Shown here: piece by piece, positions 6,501 to 13,639 of the stretch
Numbering within the stretch: the stretch's first letter is position 1
Layout: the number at the start of each line of letters is the position of its first letter
Notes under the pieces: generated by a model
Database searches by the model: none
Told to the model about the DNA's origin: nothing
Seen by the model: only the letters and a program-made list of their open reading frames with translations
Assembly: GCA_964242595.1 (NCBI GenBank)
Contig: CAXTBC010000070.1
Span: 1-18,963 of the forward strand
Source: BOG-908 sp964242595
Lineage (GTDB): Bacteria > Pseudomonadota > Alphaproteobacteria > Acetobacterales > Acetobacteraceae
Length of the DNA: 18,963 nt
Reading direction: 5' to 3'
Program-made: the position numbers and the translations under genes

Positions 6501-8298
6501 CAGCGCCACGCAGCAAATAGTGGCCGAACGGCGTCAGGCCTTCGGCGGCGCTGTCGGGATAGGCCGTCCTGTACCAAGCGCTGTCGAACAGCAGGGCAGG
6601 ATCGGCACCGGCCGCGGCACCGGTCAGAACGTAGTGTCGCGCGGCGTCCAGCCTCGTGCCGGAGGCCTGCGGGTTGGCGGCCTGGTAGGCCTGCGTGTCG
6701 AATATCGGAGAGCCTGCGACGAGTGCCACCTCTCGCATGATCCGGCGGCGTTGGGCGAGCCGCGCGGGCAACTGCAGCGTCACGGCCCACCAGGCGAGCC
6801 GGAGCAGACGGCCGCCGGACCGGGCGCGATCGGCTGATGGCGGGCGACCGCCCAGGCGCGCGACCAGGCGCACCGGCGCGGTCAGCCGCCAGGACGTGCT
6901 GCTAAACATAGCCGTGCCGAGCGCCTGTTGCGCCTGGAGGTCGGCCAGCAGGGCCGCGTTGACCTGGTCACGGTACTGCACGGCCTCGTGCAGACGCGCC
7001 TCCTCGGCGGCGAGCCAAGCCTCGCGGCCTCGCAGCCTGGCCAGTTCCGGCTCGTTTTCGTGGCGCAGGCGGGCTTCGCGGGCACGCACCTCGTCCAGGC
7101 GGCGCTCGAGGAGGGCGGCGCGCGCCAGAGCCTCGCCGTGGTCGGCGGAGAGTTGCCCCGCCGCGGCCCGCAGGGCGCCGGCTTCCTGGGTCTGGTCCGA
7201 CACTGACTGCCGCAGCGTCGAGTTCTCTGCCACGGCATCGTCCAGCCGAGCGGCCACGGACGCTGCCTCCGCCTGGGCCACTTGCGAGTCATGCAGGAGG
7301 GTTTCTAGCTGGGCCTGCGCCTGGGCCAGGTCGGCGCCTAGCTGGACGGCACGCCGTGCCCTCTCGAGCAGGCCCTGCAGCCTGGCCTGCAGCCTGTTGG
7401 CAGCCCAGGACGAAGCGCCACCTTCGAGCGCCGTCGGCCCGTGGCGGGCGACGTCCTGCGCGATGACGCTGACAAAGGCGTCCGGCCTGACAGGCATGGG
7501 CGCCGCCACCAGCAGCGGCCACAGCACGGGGATGCGCAGGGCCGGCCGGATCTCCGCCTCGTACTGCGCCTCGGCGGCCTGCAAAGACACGTGGAAGACA
7601 CAGGGCACGCCCACGGAAGCGGCGAAGTCGGTCCACTTGAACGGCAGGTCGATGTCGCCGCTGTCCCAGAACGCAAACGGCCTGCCATAGGCGGCCGCGA
7701 CGATGGCGCCGTGCAGGGCGCCTGCCAGCACGAAACGCGCAGCGACCACGCGGTCGACGAACTCGGTAATGGCGGTCAGGTCGTTCGGCAGGTTCGGCCG
7801 CAGCACCGCGTCGCAGCCTGACAGCGCCAGCAACTCCGCGTCCGAACGCCTGTCGTGGAAATGCGGGATCAGCAGCGCGTCCGTGGTGGGCCGGCGGACC
7901 ACGGTGGCGGCCTTGTAGAGCGCCGGCATCAGCAGGCCGGGATCACCGAACGGCACGGTGCTGCCCAGGCGCAAGGCCGAGCGGGACAGCGGTCCGCGCA
8001 CCGCGAGGATGTCCACGCCTTCCCGCCGGTCCGCGCTCAACCCGTCCGCCGTGCGCAGCCCGCAGCCCCAGAAGACCAGCTCGCCGTCGCCCGCGCGTTC
8101 CGATTGCGGCGGCACGAACATGTCATCGATGCAACTGCCGACGATGCGCAGGCGCTGGCCTGGGTTCGGCTGCGCGAAGAACAGGTGCTCGATGAAGTAT
8201 TCCGAGAGGAAATCGCCGAAGTTCTGGACCGCGCCGCCGCGCATCCAATAGGCGATGTTCTGGTTCAGCTCGGCTTGGTCAGAGGCGTCAGCGCTCAC
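3505..8298 (-). CDS. Multidomain glycan assembly protein: pyruvyltransferase-like, GT2, GT4 and methyltransferase-like
   Basis: A 1597-residue protein. Residues 1-265 resemble polysaccharide pyruvyl transferases (NFGDFLSEYF at 26-35, AVRGPLSR at 99-106, PFGDPGLLMP at 116-125, LHGAIVAAAYGRPFAF at 195-210). Residues 300-460 are a predicted coiled coil, ending in the SSTSWRLTAP motif (466-475). Residues 532-715 hold five FD-x-x-WY repeats. Residues 741-960 are a GT2 glycosyltransferase (VSIVIPAYG, LNNDT, YEEFDLAFEVR). Residues 1003-1364 are a GT4-type transferase (LFVGGYAHPPNVDA, YGAGVKGKV). Residues 1365-1597 have two CxxC pairs (1369/1372, 1404/1407) and a methyltransferase-like end (FEVLKPGGAFIFR, 1519-1531) but no clear SAM-binding glycine motif. 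The GTG start at 8298 overlaps the upstream stop as GTGA, which suggests translational coupling. The tail has markedly lower GC. Likely cytosolic, building a surface glycan; acceptor and sugars are unknown. Confidence 0.85.
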   Translation of the reverse strand: MSADASDQAELNQNIAYWMRGGAVQNFGDFLSEYFIEHLFFAQPNPGQRLRIVGSCIDDMFVPPQSERAGDGELVFWGCGLRTADGLSADRREGVDILAVRGPLSRSALRLGSTVPFGDPGLLMPALYKAATVVRRPTTDALLIPHFHDRRSDAELLALSGCDAVLRPNLPNDLTAITEFVDRVVAARFVLAGALHGAIVAAAYGRPFAFWDSGDIDLPFKWTDFAASVGVPCVFHVSLQAAEAQYEAEIRPALRIPVLWPLLVAAPMPVRPDAFVSVIAQDVARHGPTALEGGASSWAANRLQARLQGLLERARRAVQLGADLAQAQAQLETLLHDSQVAQAEAASVAARLDDAVAENSTLRQSVSDQTQEAGALRAAAGQLSADHGEALARAALLERRLDEVRAREARLRHENEPELARLRGREAWLAAEEARLHEAVQYRDQVNAALLADLQAQQALGTAMFSSTSWRLTAPVRLVARLGGRPPSADRARSGGRLLRLAWWAVTLQLPARLAQRRRIMREVALVAGSPIFDTQAYQAANPQASGTRLDAARHYVLTGAAAGADPALLFDSAWYRTAYPDSAAEGLTPFGHYLLRGAAAGYDPHPLFETAWYAGRHGLALAEALPHYLRQGALEGAAPNRLFDPAGYLCEYRDARASGLDAFTHYLTLGIAAGHDPHAFFDTGCYVANTPGCRHSGLAPLAHYLRVGQAQGAQCTGLLGTLQGFSLEQPLVLPDRADPEVSIVIPAYGHYFQTLRCLYALAANSGDTVGYETILIDDDPSNSLAPFLGHIPGLRFEQNERNLGFLRSCNQAADLARGWHIVFLNNDTLVQPDWLAPLVQPVRDDARTGIVGCKLLNADGSVQEAGGILFDDGWGCSFGRGEAAGLPEFNYLREVDVVVGAAFLVRRELFASLGGFDQRYAPAFYEEFDLAFEVRRAGFRVVYQPASTVIHLGSTSYGAAQRDSQSKRNHAQFCLKWAAVLAHQPDREAPMFLSRQRPGGLGTVLMIDDKVPEYDRHAGALTVFQYVGLLQDMGWRIVYGPADGKARAPYTARLQQMGVEVLYAPTTLTAWMDRNGRHLHAVWTARPDVTAPLLDLLRSTTDAPILYYPHDLHHLREMRRYRLDGDLDALVESNRVRKLEMAIFREVDVVMTPSTEEAAIIGAAVPAATVRVIPPYIYPEILVATPDRAAFATRRHVLFVGGYAHPPNVDAALWLARAIMPLVWQDVSDAILLLVGDAPTDEILALAGDRVQVTGQVPDLEPWYAKARLSAAPLRYGAGVKGKVVSSLQAGIPVVTTAIGNEGIALENGAEVLLGETPEALAAAIVDLLQDPDLCAGMSARGAAAVRRRFGQAHAQAVMQDILCVTVCRVCGTAQPNVGAADQRRQHAGTTDGTSASAHPNDCQHCGAVSGDADLAAAIIAHAGAQNALSLHDALPFLTQTRIHAIGETGPVVAELQEVPLFTSTPERAALVSNTDQHRHSFQSHVRTAEFTASELDFLIDPSSDPEIPALSLLVEIFEVLKPGGAFIFRLADSPNRKQGTKTVADSLTALGRSAGFDMRQLDDVDNGDAADDARVFTLIRPADDKPVPGGNSQQL
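6154..6705 (-). repeat. Five tandem FD-x-x-WY / HYL-x-x-G repeats inside the large glycosyltransferase
   Basis: Within the 1597-residue protein, residues 532-569, 570-607, 608-642, 643-680 and 681-715 are five degenerate repeats of 35-38 residues. Each has a start like LFDSAWY, a middle PD/GL segment, a HYL-x-x-G motif and an end like AAGYDPHP. The best-kept units are the second (LFDSAWYRTAYPD then HYLLRGAAAGYDPHP) and the fourth. Similar repeats occur next to glycosyltransferase domains in other alphaproteobacteria. Their role is not established; a spacer or protein/glycan-binding module is my inference. Confidence 0.75.
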
Positions 8299-9791
8299 CG
8301 CCTGGTCCCGGCGACGGTCCTGATCGCCTCGTCCCAGCGCGGCGCCAGCGCTTCCTGCGTGTAGAGCGCCGCCTGCCTGATGCCGCGTTCCGCCATGTCA
8401 GCCAGGTGGCCCTGGTCGCGTGGCGCCTGGACCGTCTCCGCCAGCCGGTGCGCCAGCTCCTCCTCGTCATAGGCGTCGAAGTAGAGAGCCGCGTCGCCGT
8501 AGACCCAGCGATGCACAGGGATGCCGGAGGCGATCACGGGGGTGCCGCAGGCCATGGACTCCACGCCGGAGTAGTCGAACCCTTCGGCCCGGCTCGGGGC
8601 CACCACGCAATGGGCCATCGAGTACAGCACGCGCAGCTCCTGCGTCGGCACGCCGCTCAGGTGGTAGGCACCCTCGCGGACCAGGAGCTTCAACTCGTTG
8701 AGCTCGGCCTCCGACCGCCAGCCGGGGTTGGCCACGATGAGAAGCTGCATCGGCTCGGCCGTCATGCGCCGGGCAAGCTCGAACGCGCGGAACAGCTTGA
8801 GGTAGTTCTTGCGCGGCTCCAGGGTCGAGATGGCCATGATCAGGCGCGGCATGGCGGCCTCCGCCGAAACCGCCGGCCGGGCCGGGCCGCTGGCCTCGGT
8901 CGCCTTGCTGGCGCGCCGCTTGAGGATCGCACGGAGTTCCTCGACGGGCCGCACGTCCGGGAAGTACTCCGGTCCGAGAACGACCGGGATCGTGTGCACC
9001 CGCCTCTCCGCGCGCGGGAACAGGTTGAGCAGGTCTTCGCGCACCGGTTCTGAGTCGCAGTAGAAATGCGCTCCGTCTTCCATGTTACGACGCAGCATCA
9101 AGGCGTGGCTGTTGGCGTGCGGCCACGGCTCGCCGATGGTGTGCGGGCTGAGCAACGGCAGGGCGTCGTAGTAGCGGATCATCATCGCGGTGTTGCGCGC
9201 CGGCTTGTAGGGCGAGACGCTGGCGGCAAAGAACACGTCCCACGCCTGGCTCTTCAGGTGACGTTGGAAGAGACGCGGCAGGAAAGCGAACGAGCGCGCG
9301 TATTCGTGTCCCAACTCCGTTGCGTAGAAGCGGGATTTCTGCAGGAAAGGCCGGTCCTGCGGCGGCATCGTCCGGTCGAACAGTTTCACCCAAAGGAAGT
9401 CTTCGAACATCTTGGCGTCGATCTCCAGGTTCAGCCGCTCGCTGCGGAACGCTTCGGAGAGTGCGAGGTAGGGACGGAAGAACTTGTCACGCATCCTGCG
9501 CGGCAGCAGGCCGAGCGCGCCCCAGCGGATGCGTTTGGTGTCCTGCGCGATCAGGACCTGGGTCTGCGCCAGGACACGTTCGAACTCGTTACGCACCTTG
9601 AGCTGGCGGGAGGTGTAATGGATGCCGGAGGCGAGGCCGCCAAGCTGGCGCAGGTTCAGGTTGGAGAACATGGCGTAGAGCAGCCGTACCTCCTGGGGGA
9701 TGCCGGCAAAGCCCTCGTAGCAGGGCCGGAGGTCGACAAGCAGCGACGGTCCTGGCGCGGTGTCGTCAGATGAGGACGCGGTCTGGATCAA
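8295..9791 (-). CDS. GT4-family glycosyltransferase
   Basis: This is a retaining, GT-B-fold glycosyltransferase of family 4, resembling mannosyltransferases of polysaccharide loci. From the chosen start it has 498 residues. An N-terminal strand LLVDLRPCYEGF (17-28) is followed by a long N-lobe. The C-lobe has the nucleotide-sugar-binding region with STLEPRKNYLKLFRAF (322-337) and the EX7E motif in AEGFDYSGVESMACGTPVIAS (E403 and E411). I chose TTG at 9791 because GGAG lies eight bases before it. A TTG at 9887 would add 32 residues and overlap the upstream gene by 53 bases, with a poorly spaced ribosome-binding site. It lies between two other glycosyltransferase genes and its stop overlaps the next start (GTGA). 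Donor and acceptor cannot be told from sequence. Confidence 0.85.
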   Translation of the reverse strand: MIQTASSSDDTAPGPSLLVDLRPCYEGFAGIPQEVRLLYAMFSNLNLRQLGGLASGIHYTSRQLKVRNEFERVLAQTQVLIAQDTKRIRWGALGLLPRRMRDKFFRPYLALSEAFRSERLNLEIDAKMFEDFLWVKLFDRTMPPQDRPFLQKSRFYATELGHEYARSFAFLPRLFQRHLKSQAWDVFFAASVSPYKPARNTAMMIRYYDALPLLSPHTIGEPWPHANSHALMLRRNMEDGAHFYCDSEPVREDLLNLFPRAERRVHTIPVVLGPEYFPDVRPVEELRAILKRRASKATEASGPARPAVSAEAAMPRLIMAISTLEPRKNYLKLFRAFELARRMTAEPMQLLIVANPGWRSEAELNELKLLVREGAYHLSGVPTQELRVLYSMAHCVVAPSRAEGFDYSGVESMACGTPVIASGIPVHRWVYGDAALYFDAYDEEELAHRLAETVQAPRDQGHLADMAERGIRQAALYTQEALAPRWDEAIRTVAGTRR

Positions 9792-9834
9792 GATGTGGGC
9801 TCCGTGGCCTTCAGCCCGGTCGAGCGGGGCAATG

Positions 9835-11931
9835 TCACGAGGGGGAATGGCTGGCGTTCCAAGGTCGCGCCAGGCGAGGCTTTGCAAGCCTCAGGCCATC
9901 GCCCTGCGCGATCAGGTTGGGGTTGAGGAACGGATCGGACCGCATGGCGTCCGGCCAAAGATCGCCGACGAGCGCCTGTTCGGCCAGGAAACGCGCGGCC
10001 TTCGCCGGGTCGGTATCCTCCCGCCCGCGCGTGGTCGCCTCACGGTGCATCAGCACCGCGTGCGGCGTCCAGACCACGCGCAGGCCGGCCGCGCGCACGC
10101 GCAGGCAGAGGTCCACGTCGTTCCAGGTCACCGCGAGGTCCTCGTTCATGCCGCCAACAGCGGTGAACACGCCACGGCGTATGGCGAGGCACGCACCGGT
10201 GACTGCGCTGAAATCATGGGCGTAAGCCAGGTGCCCGTCATAGCCGGCCGAGCCTCGCGGGGCTCCGCGGGCGACGTGGGTCGCCTCGCCCGAAGGGCCG
10301 AGCAGCATGCCGCCGTGCTGCAGCGACCCGTCCGGGTAGAGCAGCCGGGCACCGACGGCACCGACGTCGGGCTGTAGCGCATGGGTTACCATCTCGCTCA
10401 GCCAGTCCGGTCGCAGCACCTCGGTGTCGTTGTTCAGCAGCACCAGCACGTCGCCCTTGGCCTGTCCGGCGGCATCGTTGTTCAGCGACGCGAAGTTGAA
10501 GGCGCCGGGCCGGCGCAGGACGCGCACGCCCGGCCGCCGCTCCAGGCGCCCGAGCAGGTCCAACGCGGCTGCCTCGGTGCTGCCGTTGTCGACGACGAGC
10601 AGGTCGAGGGCAGGGTAGTCGGTGCGGTCCAGCACCCCCTCGCTGCAGGCGGCAAGCAGGCCCGCATGGTCGCGGGTCAGCACGATGATGCTGACCAGAG
10701 GGGGCGGCACCGGCAGCTCCGGCAAAGGATGGGGCCAGGTGGCTGCCGCCGGGCCGTTGCGGCCCGGGCGGGAGCCGTCCTGGCCGGCCGGACGCAACGC
10801 TGCAGCCGGCCAGTCCTGCGGGGCGTTCGCGCGATGGCAAAGGACGGCCGCCAGGTGATGGATGCGGGCAGGCCCGGCGATACGGGCCGCGCGCGACGCG
10901 AGGTCGGAGATCGGCAATGGGCCGGCCGTCCAGGCGCCTGCTGCCTCGATCAGCGCGCGGCGGAAGACCGCCAGCTGGCCGATGGCGTTTCCGGCCAGCA
11001 TGGCGTCCGCCGAGTAGGCGGTCTTGAACCGGGGCGCAAAGCGGCGGCCGTTGGCGATCCGGTCCTCGTCACTGTAGAGCAGTGTTGCGTCCGGGTTAGC
11101 GGCGAAGCCCGCTTGCACTTCAGAGAGCGCGGACGGCGCCAACTCGTCCCCCGCATCCAGGAAACAGAGCAGATCGCCGCGTGCCGCCGCCAGTCCGACA
11201 AGCAGCGGTCCAGCGCGGTCTGCCCCGGCCGGCGGAGCTAGGGTGATCCGCAGGCGCGGCTCGGTCGCGGCCAGGCGCGAGAGCTCTTCCTTGGGCCAGC
11301 TCGACCTCAGGCCCGAGACCAGGCACAGCTCCCACATCTCGTTCGTCTGTTTGCGTAGGCTGTCGATGCTCCTGGACGCGGCCGTCACAGTGGAGTCGCC
11401 ACAGGCCATGACGATGGAAACAAGTCCGCACTCGGGCTCCTGCCGGATGCTTGCCAGGTCTGTCTGGCTGGGAGTGTCGTAGGTGTCCACCCATAGGCGG
11501 TAGGCGGTCTCGTCGTCCGGCGCCGATTCTGGCGCCAAACCAGGGAACAGGGGTATCGCGGCCTGCGCAGCCGGCGATTGACTGAGGCTCACGAGCAGGT
11601 CTGCCCGTTTGGCCCCGGCCGACGTTGCAGTCACGAGAGACGGCGATGCGCGGTGCGCAACCGAGCTGAGAGCCACGGTATCCGGGTGCGCAAAGCCCGC
11701 AACACGCCGCACGAAATCCTCGTCGGCATCCTCGCCAGGTCCGTGAAGAGTGATGAACTCCTCGCTTCCGACCAAGGATTCGGCAAGGCTTTTGAGCGAC
11801 TTGCCCGAGTCCAGGGCGCCGACCATGGCGTTCAGCCCCGAAGGATCGGGGATGCGGCCGAAGGCTGTCGCAACCAGGCGGACGACAATCGGCCCATGCG
11901 TGCGCAGGCTCAGGTAGGAGACGGGCACCAT
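9835..11931 (-). CDS. DUF4214 plus tandem GT2 glycosyltransferase
   Basis: A 698-residue protein. Residues 14-60 match the DUF4214 pattern (AFGRIPDPSGLNAMVGALDS then SLVGSEEF), and a degenerate second copy may cover 70-122. Residues 170-370 are a first GT2-like domain (VSIVMACGDS, LDAGDEL at 258-264, YSDEDRI at 286-292) whose C-terminal catalytic region is eroded. Residues 412-630 are a well-preserved second GT2 domain (VSIIVLTRDHAG, VVDNGS, LLNNDTE at 498-504, WNDVDLCLR at 603-611). That domain should transfer a sugar from a nucleotide donor with inversion, at the cytoplasmic face. The start is ATG 11931, with GAGAG upstream; the open frame runs back to 12114 but that part overlaps the preceding gene and is low-complexity. 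It lies 100 bases after the membrane-protein gene and runs into the GT4 gene. Confidence 0.85.
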   Translation of the reverse strand: MVPVSYLSLRTHGPIVVRLVATAFGRIPDPSGLNAMVGALDSGKSLKSLAESLVGSEEFITLHGPGEDADEDFVRRVAGFAHPDTVALSSVAHRASPSLVTATSAGAKRADLLVSLSQSPAAQAAIPLFPGLAPESAPDDETAYRLWVDTYDTPSQTDLASIRQEPECGLVSIVMACGDSTVTAASRSIDSLRKQTNEMWELCLVSGLRSSWPKEELSRLAATEPRLRITLAPPAGADRAGPLLVGLAAARGDLLCFLDAGDELAPSALSEVQAGFAANPDATLLYSDEDRIANGRRFAPRFKTAYSADAMLAGNAIGQLAVFRRALIEAAGAWTAGPLPISDLASRAARIAGPARIHHLAAVLCHRANAPQDWPAAALRPAGQDGSRPGRNGPAAATWPHPLPELPVPPPLVSIIVLTRDHAGLLAACSEGVLDRTDYPALDLLVVDNGSTEAAALDLLGRLERRPGVRVLRRPGAFNFASLNNDAAGQAKGDVLVLLNNDTEVLRPDWLSEMVTHALQPDVGAVGARLLYPDGSLQHGGMLLGPSGEATHVARGAPRGSAGYDGHLAYAHDFSAVTGACLAIRRGVFTAVGGMNEDLAVTWNDVDLCLRVRAAGLRVVWTPHAVLMHREATTRGREDTDPAKAARFLAEQALVGDLWPDAMRSDPFLNPNLIAQGDGLRLAKPRLARPWNASHSPS

Positions 11932-12031
11932 TGGCTCTCTGTTGCCTGGGAGCGGGTCAAATGCAACAGAGCTGGCGGGTGAAAGCGGCACAAATGCAAC
12001 AGGCCAGCGCGTCGGTTCGTTGTCGGGCTGC

Positions 12032-13615
12032 TCAGGCGGCCGGTTCGGTGCCGTTTGCGCCGGCGATCGTCTGCGCCGCGCTACGCCGCTGGCCGACGCA
12101 GGTGAACATCGCATAGCTCAGCACGACCACCGCGAGCACGTAGCGCGCCTTGATGCCGTGGCTGTAGATCGGCGCCGTCAGAAGGGAGAAGACCAGGCCC
12201 AACGCCAGCACCTTCTGGCCGCGCGTGCGTCCGGAGGAGAAAAGGACCAGCACCGCGCACGCGAAACCGGCAATCATGATCAGGAAGTAGGCCGGCATCG
12301 CGGTGCGGAGCAGGCCGACCAGCGGCGTCCTGGCGCGCGGCGACGCCTGGCTTACGTCCGAGCTGCTGAACGAGCGCAGGAAGTCGACCGACCATGCGGG
12401 CAGGTCCTTGTTGAGACCCATTTCGTCGTCGTAATGCAAAACGTAGAATTTTGGAGTGAGGTAGAGCGACAGGCCGTAGAGGTAGGACTCCACGAACGTT
12501 TGCGGATGATCGGCCAAGCCTATCCTGACGATCCGGTGGCAGAGGGCCTGGAACCGTGGATCATAGACGTCGCTGTAGCCGGACATCTTCTGCAGGTAGG
12601 CCCGCAGGTGGCTTGCATCGTCCGACCAGACCTGAGCGCCCCGGTCGTCGTAGCGCCAGAGCTGCATGGCGTCGAACGTTGCCGGGGTCATCGCGACCCC
12701 GGCCGAGGTGATGTCCGTCAGCCGGATTGCCGGAGTGAACACACCGAGCTCGTAGAGGCCAGACATGGTGTTCAGGAAGAGTGTGCCGCGGAAGCGTGGC
12801 ATGCTCACGACCGAATTGGTGCCGGCAACAGCCAACACGGCCAGCGGGGCGGCGAGGCAGGCGGCGAGCGCGCGTCGCCTGCCAATCCGCATCCCGGGAC
12901 GCAGCGACAGCGCCACGCAGCCCAGGGCGGTGGCGAACTCGACAGGAACGTAGGCCAGCCTGACCGAGAACGAGACGAACGCGACTGCCGTAAGGCCGAT
13001 GAGTCCAGGCCAGATCTTTGCGGCTTTTGGCGTGACGAAGCGGTCCAGCGCGCAGAGAAACAGCAGAAAAAAAGCCAGGGCCACGGCATCCGACAGCCAA
13101 AACCGCGTGTACATCTCCAGCAGGGGGTCGAACGCGGCCAAGGCGCAGAACAGCAGGGCCGCCCGCCTGTCCCCGGGTTGAACCAGCCGCCGCATCGCCA
13201 GGATAGCAATTGCGAGCAGCAGGCACTGGATCGCAACCAGCGCGCTGATCCGACCGGCCGCTTCAACCACCCAGCGTGAGGCGAAGCCGTAGGACCAGGA
13301 TCGGTCAGGCGGGATCCAGCCGGACGTGCCCGTCGTGAAGTAGGCCGTAGAATCGCCCAGGTAGAAGCGTGCGGCGTGGTCCAGCAGCCAATAGGCCAGG
13401 AATGCCGCCGCCACGATGCACGGCGCCGATAGGCCACGCGGAGCGGTGATAAGGTGAAACCGATGCCAGACCCGCCTCACTCCATCGCGGTCGGTATACA
13501 CTCTATCATCCGTCCCGGTGTTCGCGTTCGGCTGCAGGTCTGGTCTCCAAAGGTCATAGGCGGCTGCTGGTCCTGCGGCGGACGTCGACAAAGTCGGGAC
13601 CGTAGCTAGAGCCAC
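12032..13615 (-). CDS. Polytopic membrane protein, possible GT-C glycosyltransferase
   Basis: The 527-residue product has about ten predicted membrane helices (roughly 63-85, 123-145, 150-166, 174-192, 203-222, 224-240, 250-268, 438-460, 468-485 and 490-507). A large soluble loop (270-437) and a first outside loop with GDSTAYF (87-93) and WIPPDRSWSYGF (100-111) are also visible. An acidic residue in the first outer loop and a large late periplasmic loop fit the GT-C (ArnT/PMT-like) plan, but I see no diagnostic motif. A function in lipid-linked sugar transfer is inferred mainly from its place between a nucleotide-sugar enzyme and glycosyltransferases. The only reasonable start is GTG 13615, 24 bases after the decarboxylase stop and preceded by GGCGGGCG. 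The first 60 residues look poorly conserved, so the true start may be further in. Confidence 0.7.
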   Translation of the reverse strand: MALATVPTLSTSAAGPAAAYDLWRPDLQPNANTGTDDRVYTDRDGVRRVWHRFHLITAPRGLSAPCIVAAAFLAYWLLDHAARFYLGDSTAYFTTGTSGWIPPDRSWSYGFASRWVVEAAGRISALVAIQCLLLAIAILAMRRLVQPGDRRAALLFCALAAFDPLLEMYTRFWLSDAVALAFFLLFLCALDRFVTPKAAKIWPGLIGLTAVAFVSFSVRLAYVPVEFATALGCVALSLRPGMRIGRRRALAACLAAPLAVLAVAGTNSVVSMPRFRGTLFLNTMSGLYELGVFTPAIRLTDITSAGVAMTPATFDAMQLWRYDDRGAQVWSDDASHLRAYLQKMSGYSDVYDPRFQALCHRIVRIGLADHPQTFVESYLYGLSLYLTPKFYVLHYDDEMGLNKDLPAWSVDFLRSFSSSDVSQASPRARTPLVGLLRTAMPAYFLIMIAGFACAVLVLFSSGRTRGQKVLALGLVFSLLTAPIYSHGIKARYVLAVVVLSYAMFTCVGQRRSAAQTIAGANGTEPAA

Positions 13616-13639
13616 CGCCCGCCAACAGAGAACGCTTCC

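Noticed and set aside
11932..12114. Upstream extension of the DUF4214-GT2 frame to 12114.
   Set aside because: It would overlap the end of the membrane-protein gene by 83 bases and its residues are low-complexity, whereas ATG 11931 directly precedes the conserved domain.
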